Source: Anaerolinea sp. (GTDB lineage: Bacteria > Chloroflexota > Anaerolineae > Anaerolineales > Anaerolineaceae). Taken from it: DNA of 64,000 nucleotides. The notes beneath the pieces are model-generated. The model did not search any database, was not told the DNA's origin, and saw only the letters and a list, made by a program, of their open reading frames with translations. Of the stretch, positions 1-10,242 are shown piece after piece. How positions within the stretch are numbered: position 1 is the stretch's first letter; the number at the start of each line of letters is the position of its first letter. The stretch lies in assembly GCA_020725865.1 (NCBI GenBank), contig DYEC01000019.1, positions 1 through 64,000 on the forward strand. The letters are read 5' to 3'. Position numbers and translations under genes: made by a program.

Positions 1-60
1 CGAAGGCGTTCCGCCAACTGATTTACAGTTAGTCCCCGTTGGCCACTTGGGTAACCGCCC
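1..60 (-). tRNA. tRNA-Tyr (GTA), 3' part outside the window
   Basis: Read on the minus strand, the sequence starts with acceptor GGGCGGT, then a D arm, an anticodon loop CTGTAAA (anticodon GTA, tyrosine) and the beginning of the long class II variable arm. The T arm and 3' acceptor strand lie beyond base 1. The anticodon stem has one A-C mismatch (ACTAA against TCAGT). It lies 86 bp downstream of tRNA-Thr and probably shares its transcript. Confidence 0.85.
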
Positions 61-72
61 GCACTTGAGCTG

Positions 73-137
73 TTGCCAGCTCGCAGGTGAGATTGTTCTT
101 TGAGACAATTTTGCAGATCAATCTCACTTGCCAGCTC
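73..137. repeat. Inverted and direct repeats between two tRNA genes
   Basis: The tRNA spacer has a perfect 9-bp inverted repeat (GTGAGATTG at 87-95 and CAATCTCAC at 119-127) and a direct repeat TTGCCAGCTC at 73-82 and 128-137. In the tRNA precursor the inverted arms could form a hairpin, perhaps relevant to processing. No function can be read from sequence alone. Confidence 0.5.
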
Positions 138-146
138 ACAACCTGA

Positions 147-217
147 GCCGACGATGGGAGTCGAACCCATAACCGACCGCTTACAAGGCGGTTGCTCTGC
201 CGTTGAGCTACGTCGGC
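147..217 (-). tRNA. tRNA-Thr (TGT)
   Basis: A complete cloverleaf reads on the minus strand: acceptor GCCGACG pairs with CGTCGGC, the D stem GCTC pairs with GAGC, the anticodon stem ACCGC pairs with GCGGT around loop CTTGTAA (anticodon TGT, threonine), and the T stem ATGGG pairs with CCCAT. It is 71 nt long and CCA is not encoded. A good promoter lies upstream at 259-287, so this tRNA and the following tRNA-Tyr are probably one transcript. Confidence 0.95.
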
Positions 218-258
218 GAACGACAAGCAAATTGTTAAACAGCAAATCAGCGCGCGCT

Positions 259-287
259 ATTATACCAAACCAATTATATAAAGGCAA
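259..287 (-). promoter_or_regulatory. Promoter for the tRNA-Thr/tRNA-Tyr transcript
   Basis: On the minus strand TTGCCT (282-287) is followed after exactly 17 nt by a perfect TATAAT (259-264). The box lies about 40 bp before tRNA-Thr. This is the best sigma-70 type promoter in the window. Confidence 0.75.
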
Positions 288-385
288 GGTTCGCGCCTTA
301 CTTTTTATTGCATTTTTTCGCCTTATTGGCATAAACACACCTCTCTTGAGACCTTCAACAAACCTAACAAACCCAAATACCTGCA

Positions 386-394
386 TGGTATAAT
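386..394 (+). promoter_or_regulatory. Extended -10 promoter of glyQS
   Basis: TGGTATAAT matches the extended -10 form TGnTATAAT. No good -35 is seen, as is common with extended -10 promoters. The predicted start of transcription near 401 gives a leader of about 29 nt holding the GGAG ribosome-binding site at 421-424. Confidence 0.55.
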
Positions 395-429
395 CACTTT
401 TCCAAAAACTGTCTACTCCTGGAGAATAC

Positions 430-3429
430 ATGCCAAAGGCTCTTGATTTTCAATCCATCATGCTCACTTTGCAGCATTTCTGGGCTGAACACGGCTGTCT
501 CATCTGGCAGCCTTATTATACACAGGTGGGTGCTGGAACAAATAACCCCGCTACAATTCTGCGCGTTCTCGGCCCGGAGCCATGGAACGTTGCTTATGTT
601 GAACCTTCGATCAGGCCAGATGATGGGCGCTATGGCGAAAACCCTAACCGGCTGCAACAACATTATCAGTTTCAAGTCATCCTCAAACCCGACCCCGGCA
701 ATCCCCAAGAGCTTTATTTGCAATCGCTGGTAGCATTAGGAATTGATCCACGCCGGCATGACATCAGATTTGTAGAGGACAACTGGGAATCGCCTGCTTT
801 GGGCGCTTGGGGATTGGGCTGGGAAGTCTGGCTTGATGGACAGGAAATTACGCAATTTACCTACTTTCAGCAGGCAGGCGGAATGCAGCTTGATCCTGTC
901 TCGGTTGAAATCACCTATGGGCTGGAGCGAATCGCTATGCCTTTACAAGGGGTGCGCAATTTCAAAGATATTCGCTGGAACGAGCGTTTCACTTATGGTG
1001 ATGTGAACCTTCAGGGTGAGCAGGAGCATTGCAAATACTACTTTGAACTAGCAGATGTTGAACGTGTCCAGAAAATGTATGAGCTGTTTGAAGCAGAGGC
1101 AGAAAACGCTCTGGCGCATGGGCTGATCCTGCCGGCGCATGATTACATTCTCAAATGCTCGCACACGTTTAACATTCTGGATACGCGCGGCGCTATTGGG
1201 GTCACCGAGCGACAGGCTTTCTTCGCACGGATGCGTGACCTCTCGCGTCGTGTGGCTGAAGCCTATCTGGCAGACCGGGAACGTCAAGAATATCCTTGGC
1301 TACCGGCAGAAATTACAACAACGAAAAGTAAAAACGGTGCTTCAGTATTTAACATACCAGTTGTAACTGCACAAAGCATTGATTTTTTGCTGGAAATCGG
1401 TACTGAAGAGCTGCCCGCCGGCGACTTGCAATCAGCTCTTGACCAGCTCGCCGAGCGTGTCCCAGTCTGGTTAGATGAGTTGCGGCTTACACACGGCGAG
1501 GTGCAGATATTAGGAACACCGCGTCGGCTGGTTGTATACGTTAAAGACCTCACCACACGCCAGACAGACCGCCAAACAATTTACAAAGGACCGCCAGCCA
1601 ATCGCGCCTTTGACATGACCGGTCAACCGACACCCGCTGCTGAAGGGTTCGCCCGCAGCAAGGGCGTTGCCGTCGCTGACCTTGAGGTGCGCGAAATTGA
1701 TGGCGGCAAATATGTGGTCGCACTGGTACATGAAGCCGGTCGCCCAGCTGCCGAAGTGCTTTGTGAAGCGCTCCCTGGACTGGTTGCCAGTATTCATTTC
1801 GATAAACCAATGCGCTGGAATAGCAGCAATGTTTTCTTCTCCCGCCCCATCCGCTGGCTTCTGGCTTTATTGGGTGATGAGGTGATTCCCTTCAGTTTTG
1901 CCGGAGTATATAGCGGGCGAAAGACGCGTGGACTGCGGTTCTATGAACCTGAAGAGTTTGAAATTCGGGACATTCCGGACTATTTTCAGACACTTGAATC
2001 TCAAGGTATTTTGATCAATCCTGAGATGCGCCGCCAAAAAATCAGTGCACAGGTGCAACAACTGGTACAGAAAGCGGGAGGTCACCCTGTTTATGACGAG
2101 GACTTGCTGGACGAAGTTACTCATTTAGTAGAGGCACCAACTGCTTTTCTGGGAAAGTTTGAAGAGTTATATCTCAATCTGCCGCCGGAAGTGCTGGTTT
2201 CGGTAATGAAAAAACATCAAAGATACTTCCCAGTCTGGTCAAAAGACGGTGGACTTCTGCCTTTCTTTATTGGTGTGCGAAATGGTGATGAGCAATTCTT
2301 AGATGTTGTCACCGATGGAAATGAACAGGTCATTCGCGCCCGTTTTGCCGATGCATCTTTCTTTATCAACGAAGACCTCAAACACAAACTGGAAGATTTC
2401 CTGCCGCGTCTGGGTACGTTGATGTTTCAGACAAAACTTGGTTCGATGCTCAACAAATCACAACGTATCGAAAAGCTGGTTGAACTTTTGATGCCTTTAT
2501 TGAATCTGTCACCGGATGAGGCAAACACGGCGCGCCGTGCTGCCAGACTGTGCAAAGCGGATTTGGTAACCCACATGGTGATCGAAATGACCTCGTTACA
2601 AGGTATCATGGGACGCTACTACGCACTGAAATCTGGCGAGACGCCGGCTGTGGCACAGGCAATATTCGAACACTACTTGCCCCGCTTTACAGGCGACAAC
2701 CTGCCCGAAGGCAACGCCGGCCTGCTGATTGGATTGGCTGATCGGCTAGATACACTAGCAGGTCTATTTGCTGCCGGTCTGGCACCTTCAGGGACAAAAG
2801 ACCCATTTGCACAGCGACGAGCTGCATTAGGACTGGTGCAGTTGCTGATCGCCCGCGATCTCGATTTTGATCTGCGCAACGGGTTGGCAGAAGCCGCCAG
2901 CTTGTTGCCAATCCCAGCCAGATCAGAAAGCCTCAAAGAGTGCTTAGACTTCATTGCCGGACGGCTGCGCGTGATGCTGATAGATCAAGGCTACCGCTAT
3001 GATATCGTAGACGCGGTGCTGGCAATTCAGAAGCATAACCCGGCAGGCTGTATGCGAGCAGTTAGAGAACTATCCGAGTGGGTTGCGCGCCCGGACTGGC
3101 ACACAATTTTACCGGCTTTTGCGCGCTGTGTGCGTATCCTTCGCACTCAGCCGGGTGAATACACCTTACGACCGGAATTGTTTGACACTGAAGAACAGGC
3201 GTTATATCAAGCACTGCAGAAAGCCGAAAATACCGCCCGCCGCCCTGGATCCGCAGCGGATTTCTTGATAGCCTTTGAGCCAATGATTCCGGCAATCAAC
3301 CGCTTTTTCGATCAAGTTTTAGTGATGGCTGAGGACATGGATATACGCGCCAACCGCTTGGCATTGGTCCAACGTATTGCTAATCTAGCAGCTGGTGTGG
3401 CTGATCTATCCTTACTAGAAGGATTTTAA
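430..3429 (+). CDS. glyQS: Glycyl-tRNA synthetase, fused alpha and beta chains
   Basis: Charges tRNA-Gly with glycine in the cytoplasm. Residues 1 to about 300 are the catalytic alpha chain, with the family segments [13 protein letters not shown] near the N terminus, GAGTNNPAT, and [10 protein letters not shown]. After a short linker the beta chain begins near residue 316 with the typical [14 protein letters not shown] and runs to a C-terminal DALR-like anticodon-binding region ([14 protein letters not shown]). Most bacteria with this tetrameric enzyme type carry glyQ and glyS as separate genes; here they are one 999-residue frame without a break. The ATG is preceded by GGAG at a 5-nt spacing, and an extended -10 box lies upstream. 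It diverges from the tRNA-Thr/tRNA-Tyr unit and converges with the lipoprotein gene ending at 3443. Confidence 0.96.
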   Translation: MPKALDFQSIMLTLQHFWAEHGCLIWQPYYTQVGAGTNNPATILRVLGPEPWNVAYVEPSIRPDDGRYGENPNRLQQHYQFQVILKPDPGNPQELYLQSLVALGIDPRRHDIRFVEDNWESPALGAWGLGWEVWLDGQEITQFTYFQQAGGMQLDPVSVEITYGLERIAMPLQGVRNFKDIRWNERFTYGDVNLQGEQEHCKYYFELADVERVQKMYELFEAEAENALAHGLILPAHDYILKCSHTFNILDTRGAIGVTERQAFFARMRDLSRRVAEAYLADRERQEYPWLPAEITTTKSKNGASVFNIPVVTAQSIDFLLEIGTEELPAGDLQSALDQLAERVPVWLDELRLTHGEVQILGTPRRLVVYVKDLTTRQTDRQTIYKGPPANRAFDMTGQPTPAAEGFARSKGVAVADLEVREIDGGKYVVALVHEAGRPAAEVLCEALPGLVASIHFDKPMRWNSSNVFFSRPIRWLLALLGDEVIPFSFAGVYSGRKTRGLRFYEPEEFEIRDIPDYFQTLESQGILINPEMRRQKISAQVQQLVQKAGGHPVYDEDLLDEVTHLVEAPTAFLGKFEELYLNLPPEVLVSVMKKHQRYFPVWSKDGGLLPFFIGVRNGDEQFLDVVTDGNEQVIRARFADASFFINEDLKHKLEDFLPRLGTLMFQTKLGSMLNKSQRIEKLVELLMPLLNLSPDEANTARRAARLCKADLVTHMVIEMTSLQGIMGRYYALKSGETPAVAQAIFEHYLPRFTGDNLPEGNAGLLIGLADRLDTLAGLFAAGLAPSGTKDPFAQRRAALGLVQLLIARDLDFDLRNGLAEAASLLPIPARSESLKECLDFIAGRLRVMLIDQGYRYDIVDAVLAIQKHNPAGCMRAVRELSEWVARPDWHTILPAFARCVRILRTQPGEYTLRPELFDTEEQALYQALQKAENTARRPGSAADFLIAFEPMIPAINRFFDQVLVMAEDMDIRANRLALVQRIANLAAGVADLSLLEGF

Positions 3430-3442
3430 TCCCCGGTTGTCT

Positions 3443-4861
3443 TCAATATGGCAATGGGATCAGCCAGTAATTTTCTCCATCCCCTTCTGCCGTCCAACCG
3501 GTCAGGTCGTTGTTCTCAACCTTAATCTTCCACCACACCCAGCCATCGGTGCAAACCGGACCTTCAATGAGCTGCATGCGCGTGTACGGTCCAATTTCAC
3601 CCACAATTTTCGCATGCAAATTTGGTTCCACGCGAACCCGGTTTGGAATTGGCGGTGACGGATTCACTTCTGCAAAATCACCCAGGCGGAATTGGGTCGG
3701 ATAACTTCCCTGACAAACCTCCCCAGGTGGCAGTTTGGGTACCGGTGTGGCGGTAGGCTGTAAACGCCGTCCTGTTTCAACCTGTGCTATGAGCTGACCA
3801 CTCATCGGATCAATCCGGTATAGCCGCGCTTCCAGCGGACTGTGCGCCCAAATAGCTTCTTCTGAAGTGATCAGTTCAGTCAATTCTGCACCCGTCCTCG
3901 CCAGTGCAGTAACGGTCAATGTTGCCGCATCCACACGCACAACATCCCCACTGTGCAACGCTACCCAAATGTTGTTGTCATCTGCAACCAGATCCAGCGG
4001 GTAATCACCCTCCGCAGCCACGTCAATAACCTGCAAAATCCGCCCATCCTGTGGATCAACACGATAAATATAGTGCGAACGGCGGTCCTGGGAGATAGTG
4101 TAGATACCGCTGGAGTGGACCGCAAAACGTGCGAACTGATGAACATACTCTGTTGAAGGAACTGCTCTGGGAAGAGTGACGTTCATCATTCGATTGGGGT
4201 CAACATGCCCTAACAGCGTAAAAACGTCCATCGCCTGCAATACCCATGCCCCTGTTCTATCCACCACTGCCTGAAAAGGCTGTGCTTGTAAGGGATATAG
4301 AGCAATGATGGAATCGCCTTGTGGAGCAAGGCGCGCCAGATTGGCAATGCCCTTGCCCTGTGCTTTGCTCAAACATGCCCAAACTCCCCCCATGCCTCCA
4401 GCAATGCAACGCACCCCACCCTCCAGAAATGCTTGCCGGGCAGTTTCCTGCCCGGTGAGAGGATCTATGCGGCTGATGAACGTTTCACCAGGCTTGCTCT
4501 GATAGAGCCAGATCGCTCCCTCGCCAACTGCCACGCCGCCCGGATCCGCTGAAAGGCGGATATGCGCAAACACACTGTTCACCGCCGGGTCGATGCCAAC
4601 CAGCGCCGGCTCGGCAGGGTTAATCAGCCACACTCCAAGACCACCCGATTCTCTGGGAGCAACTTGCACCACGACTGATGTTTCATCGAGGATAGCCGTC
4701 ATTGTAGTCCCGGTTAGCCAAGAGGATTCGGGCGTCAGAGTTTTATCGATATCAGACTGTGGTTGTTCTATCGTGGACTCAGGCGTTAACGGTTGACCTG
4801 GTATTTCACAACCCGTCAGACATAATAACATCATTAGAGGAAGCCAAAAACGTAGTTTCAT
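3443..4861 (-). CDS. Lipoprotein with propeller-like repeats and C-terminal SH3-type domain
   Basis: I do not recognise a named family. With the ATG at 4861 the protein has 472 residues and starts with a lipoprotein signal ending in LTGC (Cys18). A longer GTG start at 4888 is possible, but AGAGG sits 8 nt before the ATG, so the shorter form is preferred. The middle contains repeated segments such as AEGAIWLYQ, GGVWACLS and DNNIWVALHSGDVVRVD, resembling streptogramin-lyase or YVTN-type beta-propeller blades. The last 75 residues, with RVRVEPNLHAKIVGEI and DGWVWWKIKV, look like a bacterial SH3 (SH3b) domain, which often binds cell-wall material. The probable location is the outer face of the membrane. 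It converges with glyQS, 13 bp apart. Confidence 0.75.
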   Translation of the reverse strand: MKLRFWLPLMMLLCLTGCEIPGQPLTPESTIEQPQSDIDKTLTPESSWLTGTTMTAILDETSVVVQVAPRESGGLGVWLINPAEPALVGIDPAVNSVFAHIRLSADPGGVAVGEGAIWLYQSKPGETFISRIDPLTGQETARQAFLEGGVRCIAGGMGGVWACLSKAQGKGIANLARLAPQGDSIIALYPLQAQPFQAVVDRTGAWVLQAMDVFTLLGHVDPNRMMNVTLPRAVPSTEYVHQFARFAVHSSGIYTISQDRRSHYIYRVDPQDGRILQVIDVAAEGDYPLDLVADDNNIWVALHSGDVVRVDAATLTVTALARTGAELTELITSEEAIWAHSPLEARLYRIDPMSGQLIAQVETGRRLQPTATPVPKLPPGEVCQGSYPTQFRLGDFAEVNPSPPIPNRVRVEPNLHAKIVGEIGPYTRMQLIEGPVCTDGWVWWKIKVENNDLTGWTAEGDGENYWLIPLPY

Positions 4862-5015
4862 GGGCAATACCTCTGCCAAAAAACTCACTTTCTTGATTAG
4901 AATATATCACGTCAAAACTCAAGTGCTCCTATATTATCCCACGCAAACAATTGAAAAGACAAAAAGAAACCACCTTCTTGCAGATTTTCCGAGTAACCGT
5001 TAAAGTTATTCTATA

Positions 5016-7568
5016 ATGACGCTCAACCACCGACAAAAACTCAGCTTCAATTTATTTTTTTCTCTTACTGCGCTAGAAAGCCTTTTTGTCTTTCAAACAT
5101 TGCTTGTCATCCCTGCCGATCCGAGACGCGCCGTGCTGGGTGGTTACTCCCCACTCCGTCTGGGAATGCTGGCAACAGTCTTCTTGATTGGCATCGGTTG
5201 TTTGTTCTTTCTTGTACTGCTCAATTACCGTAGCCGCTCGCCCAATGCGCTTTTATGGCTGAATCGGTTTTTGGTACAACATGACCGTGCCTTTTGGGTT
5301 CTGCTACTGATGCTACTTGCTAGTTATGCCATTCACTTTCTAAACGGAGCGCTGGTCAGTGGGCGCTTTTCCGAAGCCCAGGCTATTGCGCTGCGGCTGG
5401 CACCAATTTTAAGTTGGGCAGGATGGCTCAGTTTCAAATCGGCACTTTTACTGACGTTGGCTTATTTAGATATTCAATCATTGAGCAGTTTCTGGCGCGA
5501 ACAAAAAGAAGTGTTACGGCTAAGCCTGCTTTGCATAATGATATTGCTGCTCGGTTTTGGGTTTTTAGCAATCAGCAAGGTGGGATTTGTGCCCCATGCA
5601 GTAGACTGGTTTTACCCCAACGCGCCCGTGTTGGCTTCGCAGGTCTGGACAAGTTTGGCCCTGGGTATCATCATGCTCTGGCTGTCACCGCGACTGCCCT
5701 GCCATTGGGTTGACATTTTTCTAGCTGGCATCCTGTGGCTGGCTGCGGTATCGCTCTGGCAGACTGCCCCATTAAACCCAAGTTACTTTAATCCACAGCC
5801 AGTACCGCCGAACTTTGAATATTACCCATACTCTGATGCAGCAGATTATGACTTAAGAGCACAAACGCTGCTGATTGGCGAGGGATTTGGCGGACATGAA
5901 CTCATATTCCGCCCACTGTATGTCTTTTCACTGGCAATTTATCATTCCCTGGTTGGCCAGAACTATGAAAAAACTATGCTAATTCAGGTCATGGTACTGG
6001 CGTTTTTGCCAGTGATTATCTATTTTCTTGGTAAAGCGTTGCACAGCCGTCTGGCGGGTCTTCTGGCGGCGTTATTCATTCTGTCACGCGAGCGCAACAA
6101 CATAGCCTTGGGTGGCATGATTCACGGCGCCCATGCTCATGCCCGTCTAATGATGACAGATGTGCCAACGGAGTTGGGAGTGGCATTGATTGCTCTCTTA
6201 ACCGTACTATGGCTGCAACAGGTTGAGCGCCGCCGTTGGCTGCCACTGTGGCTAGGCGGTGCGTTCGGAGCTTTGATTTTAGTCCGCACTCAGACCATCT
6301 TTTTGCTGGCAGCGGTTCTTATCGTCAGCGCTGTTGTTTTTATCAGGCAACGAGCGCGCCTCTGGGCAACAACCGTTTTACAAATTATTTTGGGGATGGC
6401 TTTGTTTCTTGCGCCTTGGGTAGTGCGCAACTACTATATCTCTGGCATGTGGGTATTGGAGACGGCTCCCTCCGTTCAACTGGCTTACGAAGCGCGCTAC
6501 ATTACCGGCATGCAGGACACTGCACCCCTGCCCGGTGAGCGGGGTGATGCCTATAATGCCCGCCTGACTCGCACTATCCGAGACTATATGTTGACTCATC
6601 CAATTGAAACTGTTCGATTTACGATGGAGCACTTCTTTCATAACGAAGTCAATATGATCCTAAGCCTGCCGCTTAGCAATGACCATAATGGGCTCAAAGA
6701 TTATGTCACCCGTCACGAGTTCTGGTTCAGTCCAATTGAACAACCACCAGTCGCTAATGAACAGATAATGTTGGGAATCAATCTGGTTGTGATCGGCATC
6801 GGTCTGGGTGCAACACTTCTGCATCGTGGTAATTCTTCATGGCTGTTGTTGCTTCTTAACGTTTGCTATAATCTCAGTACAGCCTTGGCACGGCGTTCGG
6901 GTGGTCGCTTTTTCCTGCCAGGAGACTGGGTGGGCATTTTCTTTTATGCTCTGGGATTGGCACAAATCTTAATATGGCTAGCCCTATTATGGAAGGTAAA
7001 CCTTCCCTTCTTCATGAGCATTGTAGATGCATCAGACTCGATTACACTCCCTAAGCTCTCGCAGGGTCGCCACAGCCTCCTCCGTGGGGCTTCGGTAGGA
7101 GTCAGTGTGCTGGTGGTTGGAGCACTGTTACCGCTTGCCGAATTAGTTGTTCCACCCCGCTATGCACAAACCGCGCAGCAGGTCATCCAAACTGCACCCT
7201 TCACCAATACGGACCGGTTTCGTCTGCTCAATATTTTGGACATGCCAGAAACAGTAGCTTATTATGGTAGAGGCATATACCCGCGCTATCTGAAAGCCGG
7301 TGAAGGACTGCGTTCTTCAGAACCCTATCGAGACCAGGACCGACTGCGCTTTGAAATTATTGGAGCGCAATCCAATGAGGTATTTCTGCCATTGGCAGAG
7401 CCGCCCGTTTTCTTCCCAAGCGGTAGCGATGTGATAGCAATTGGCTGTATTGACAAGGGTTATCTGGATGCGCTGGTTGTCATCGTTCTGAATGATACAG
7501 ATAATTATTTTTACTGGCGTTCCAAAACAGTTCAACCTCCACCTTGTACGGCAACAACCGCGCCGTGA
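5016..7568 (+). CDS. Polytopic membrane glycosyltransferase (PMT/ArnT-like)
   Basis: A large 850-residue protein with roughly 12 or more hydrophobic segments. The layout resembles GT-C fold glycosyltransferases of the dolichyl-phosphate-mannose/ArnT superfamily: an acidic stretch after an early membrane segment (PYSDAADYDLRAQTLL, about residue 270), then a run of membrane helices, then a soluble C-terminal part (from about 720). Members use lipid-linked sugars on the outer face of the membrane, for example to glycosylate proteins or lipids. The sugar and acceptor cannot be told from sequence. There is no Shine-Dalgarno before the ATG, and a TATAAT overlaps the start codon (5012-5017), so the start is uncertain. 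No other in-frame ATG lies close by. Confidence 0.7.
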   Translation: MTLNHRQKLSFNLFFSLTALESLFVFQTLLVIPADPRRAVLGGYSPLRLGMLATVFLIGIGCLFFLVLLNYRSRSPNALLWLNRFLVQHDRAFWVLLLMLLASYAIHFLNGALVSGRFSEAQAIALRLAPILSWAGWLSFKSALLLTLAYLDIQSLSSFWREQKEVLRLSLLCIMILLLGFGFLAISKVGFVPHAVDWFYPNAPVLASQVWTSLALGIIMLWLSPRLPCHWVDIFLAGILWLAAVSLWQTAPLNPSYFNPQPVPPNFEYYPYSDAADYDLRAQTLLIGEGFGGHELIFRPLYVFSLAIYHSLVGQNYEKTMLIQVMVLAFLPVIIYFLGKALHSRLAGLLAALFILSRERNNIALGGMIHGAHAHARLMMTDVPTELGVALIALLTVLWLQQVERRRWLPLWLGGAFGALILVRTQTIFLLAAVLIVSAVVFIRQRARLWATTVLQIILGMALFLAPWVVRNYYISGMWVLETAPSVQLAYEARYITGMQDTAPLPGERGDAYNARLTRTIRDYMLTHPIETVRFTMEHFFHNEVNMILSLPLSNDHNGLKDYVTRHEFWFSPIEQPPVANEQIMLGINLVVIGIGLGATLLHRGNSSWLLLLLNVCYNLSTALARRSGGRFFLPGDWVGIFFYALGLAQILIWLALLWKVNLPFFMSIVDASDSITLPKLSQGRHSLLRGASVGVSVLVVGALLPLAELVVPPRYAQTAQQVIQTAPFTNTDRFRLLNILDMPETVAYYGRGIYPRYLKAGEGLRSSEPYRDQDRLRFEIIGAQSNEVFLPLAEPPVFFPSGSDVIAIGCIDKGYLDALVVIVLNDTDNYFYWRSKTVQPPPCTATTAP

Positions 7569-7672
7569 AGCTTGCCAACGCTGTCTGCATAAAGTATGAT
7601 AGAGAAAAGAGAAAATTGCAGGTGTGTTTCTTCACCCTTATGTAAAAATCTTTTACCTCACTGTCTGGTATC

Positions 7673-10240
7673 TTGTACGTACAGGTTGCTGTTAACCTCC
7701 CGCTAACTAGCGGGGTCTTTGATTACCATCTGCCATCCGAACTGGAAGGTCAGGTACAGCCCGGCTGTCTTGTGGTTGTTCCATTCAGCCATCAAACTGT
7801 TCAAGGTATAGTCTTGCGGCTGAAGGAAAGCACTTCGTTGTTGGAGACGCGTCCGGTCGAGGCACTGCTTGACCCTCAACCAGTGCTGACAAAAACACAA
7901 ATAGCGCTAGCTCAGGTTCTTGCAGAGGAGACACTCGCGCCGCTGGCGAGCTGTCTGGACAATATGCTTCCACCCGGTCTCAGCCAGCACGCCGATAGTG
8001 AATATTCCCTGAGATCCGGCAAGCCACTCAAAGAAGAGATAGAACTTTCCCCTTTTCAGCGTAAACTGCTGGCATTGATCCGAGAGCGAGGTGCTCTTCG
8101 TGGAAGACAGATTGCTGCTGCTTTCCCTCGTCGGGAATGGAAGCCCGCCGCACAGTCTCTGGTGCGTTGGGGCTGGTTGCAAAGTCGTCCAGTGTTACCA
8201 CCGCCCAGTGTTCGACCACGCCTGACACGCACGGTGCAACTCAGCGCCTCGCCGGAGATGCTGGAAGCAAACTGGGGAAAACTGGGGCGCGGCGAAGCGG
8301 GCGTGCGCCGTCAGGCTATGATTCGTTTCCTTCAAAACGAGGGGGGGACTGCCGATGCCGCCTGGGTTTATGCCGCCAGTGGGGGCAACCTAGCGGATTT
8401 GAAACATCTGCAGAAATTGGGATTGGTTGTATTAAGTGAAGGTGAGGTTTGGCGCGATCCGCTCGAATCCATTGAAAGTACACCGCAAACACCTCCGCAT
8501 TTAACCTCAGATCAGGAATCCGCCTGGCAGCAGATTAAAACCGGAATTCAATTGGCAATCCAAAGGCAGCCGATTTCCCCCTTTCTTTTGCATGGTGTCA
8601 CCGGCTCCGGCAAAACCGAGCTTTACCTGAGAGCAGTAGAAGAAACTCTGCGGGCAGGACGGCAAGCAATCGTTCTTGTGCCGGAAATTGCTCTGACACC
8701 ACAAACAGTGCGCCGTTTTCTGGCGCGCTTTCCCGGTCAGGTGGGATTAATTCACTCCCGCCTCTCTCCCGGCGAACGTTATGACACTTGGCGGCGGGCG
8801 CGGCAGGGATTGCTTTCGGTCATCGTCGGCCCGCGCAGTGCCCTGTTCACCCCTCTACCGGACCCCGGTCTGATTGTAGTGGATGAATGTCATGATGACT
8901 CATACTATCAAAGTGAAAATCCGCCTTATTATCATGCCGTTTCAGCCGCCATCATCTACGCGCGCTTGGCAAGTGCAGTTCTAGTGCTGGGTTCTGCCAC
9001 TCCCCCTGTCCACCTAACCTTTCGAGCGGAACGGGAAGGCTGGCACATTCTCAAACTGCCATTGCGCATTCTGGCACATCGTCAGGCAGTAGAGAATCAG
9101 CTCCAGCGATTAGCGGGGCACCCCGCCACCCAACAAGGATATAACCCAACGCAAATAAACCAAAATGGCGACAGCGCCGCTTTGCCCCTGCCGCCTGTAC
9201 AGATTGTGGATATGCGCCATGAGCTAAAGATGGGAAACCGTTCCATCTTCAGCCGAGCTTTACACAATGCCTTAACACAAACACTAGAGCGTAGGCAACA
9301 AGCTATCTTATTTCTCAACCGCCGCGGGCGCGCCACTTTTGTGTTTTGCCGCGAATGTGGCTATGCCCTACGTTGCCCGCGTTGCGACTTGCCGCTCACC
9401 TTGCATACAGACCCGCGAGGCAACCTTGAAGAAATACTGATCTGCCATACCTGCAATTATCAGCGCAAACCGCCACGTAAATGTCCCGAATGTAGCAGTC
9501 CTCATTTCCGCATGTATGGTCTTGGCACAGAGAAACTGGAAAGCGAGCTACTGGCTCAATTCCCATCTGCCCGCGTACTGCGCTGGGATGCCGACACCAC
9601 GCGCCACAAGGGTGCCCATGACCTGATCCTCTCGCATTTTGTGCGCCATCAAGCAGATATCCTGATTGGAACACAGATGCTTGCCAAAGGATTGGATTTG
9701 CCACTGGTAACGCTGGTGGGCGTGATACTGGCAGACGTCGGCTTGAATTTTCCCGATTTTCGCGCCAGTGAGCGTACGTTTCAGCTTTTGACACAGGTAG
9801 CCGGACGCGCCGGGCGTAGCCCGCTGGGCGGGGAGGTGATTTTGCAAACTTTCCAGCCCGACCATCCTGCCATCCGGTACGCCGCACAACATGATTATGA
9901 AGGTTTTTACCGTCAGGAATTAGCTGCCCGTCAGCGAATTGGCTATCCGCCCTTTAGTCGCCTGTTACGATTAACCGTGTTTCATGCTGACGCTCAGGTT
10001 GCAGCGGATAGTGCCTTACTTGTAACACAGCAGCTTCAACGTTGGATTGAGTTGGGAGAGCATCACGCCACCGAGATCATCGGTCCGGCGCCGTGTTTCT
10101 TTTCCCGACAACGAGGACAATATCGCTGGCAGGTTATTTTGCGCGGTCCTGAGCCAGCAGAGGTGCTGAAAGGACATTCCCCGGAAACGCTGGCGGGCGC
10201 GACACTACATATCGAGGTTGACCCTCCGAACCTGCTTTAA
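7673..10240 (+). CDS. priA: Primosomal protein N' (replication restart helicase PriA)
   Basis: A 3'-to-5' helicase that recognises stalled forks and reloads the replicative helicase. The N-terminal 3'BD reads VAVNLPLTSGVFDYHLP. The Walker A motif GVTGSGKTELY lies near residue 307, followed by a DExH box in the form DECHDDSYYQ (E. coli has DEEHD), LGSATPP, and the late motifs GTQMLAKGLDLP and QVAGRAGR. Eight cysteines in CRECGYALRCPRC and CHTCN...CPEC (about 558-615) form the paired zinc sites typical of PriA. The length, 855 residues, is above E. coli PriA (732). The start is TTG with no clear Shine-Dalgarno; only a few residues precede the conserved N-terminal strand, so the start is probably right. 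It converges with the phospholipase D gene, 2 bp apart. Confidence 0.95.
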   Translation: MYVQVAVNLPLTSGVFDYHLPSELEGQVQPGCLVVVPFSHQTVQGIVLRLKESTSLLETRPVEALLDPQPVLTKTQIALAQVLAEETLAPLASCLDNMLPPGLSQHADSEYSLRSGKPLKEEIELSPFQRKLLALIRERGALRGRQIAAAFPRREWKPAAQSLVRWGWLQSRPVLPPPSVRPRLTRTVQLSASPEMLEANWGKLGRGEAGVRRQAMIRFLQNEGGTADAAWVYAASGGNLADLKHLQKLGLVVLSEGEVWRDPLESIESTPQTPPHLTSDQESAWQQIKTGIQLAIQRQPISPFLLHGVTGSGKTELYLRAVEETLRAGRQAIVLVPEIALTPQTVRRFLARFPGQVGLIHSRLSPGERYDTWRRARQGLLSVIVGPRSALFTPLPDPGLIVVDECHDDSYYQSENPPYYHAVSAAIIYARLASAVLVLGSATPPVHLTFRAEREGWHILKLPLRILAHRQAVENQLQRLAGHPATQQGYNPTQINQNGDSAALPLPPVQIVDMRHELKMGNRSIFSRALHNALTQTLERRQQAILFLNRRGRATFVFCRECGYALRCPRCDLPLTLHTDPRGNLEEILICHTCNYQRKPPRKCPECSSPHFRMYGLGTEKLESELLAQFPSARVLRWDADTTRHKGAHDLILSHFVRHQADILIGTQMLAKGLDLPLVTLVGVILADVGLNFPDFRASERTFQLLTQVAGRAGRSPLGGEVILQTFQPDHPAIRYAAQHDYEGFYRQELAARQRIGYPPFSRLLRLTVFHADAQVAADSALLVTQQLQRWIELGEHHATEIIGPAPCFFSRQRGQYRWQVILRGPEPAEVLKGHSPETLAGATLHIEVDPPNLL

Positions 10241-10242
10241 CC

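Noticed and set aside
29-226. 65-residue frame over the tRNA genes
   Set aside because: This is the familiar false frame produced by tRNA sequences; both tRNAs fold normally.
5012-5017. TATAAT overlapping the start codon of the glycosyltransferase gene
   Set aside because: A promoter here would start transcription inside the gene, and no in-frame start follows nearby. There is also no -35 at a suitable distance. Treated as chance, though the start of this gene stays uncertain.
9396-9887. 163-residue open frame on the minus strand
   Set aside because: It lies wholly inside priA in the antisense direction, has no recognisable domain and an Arg/Pro-rich shadow composition.
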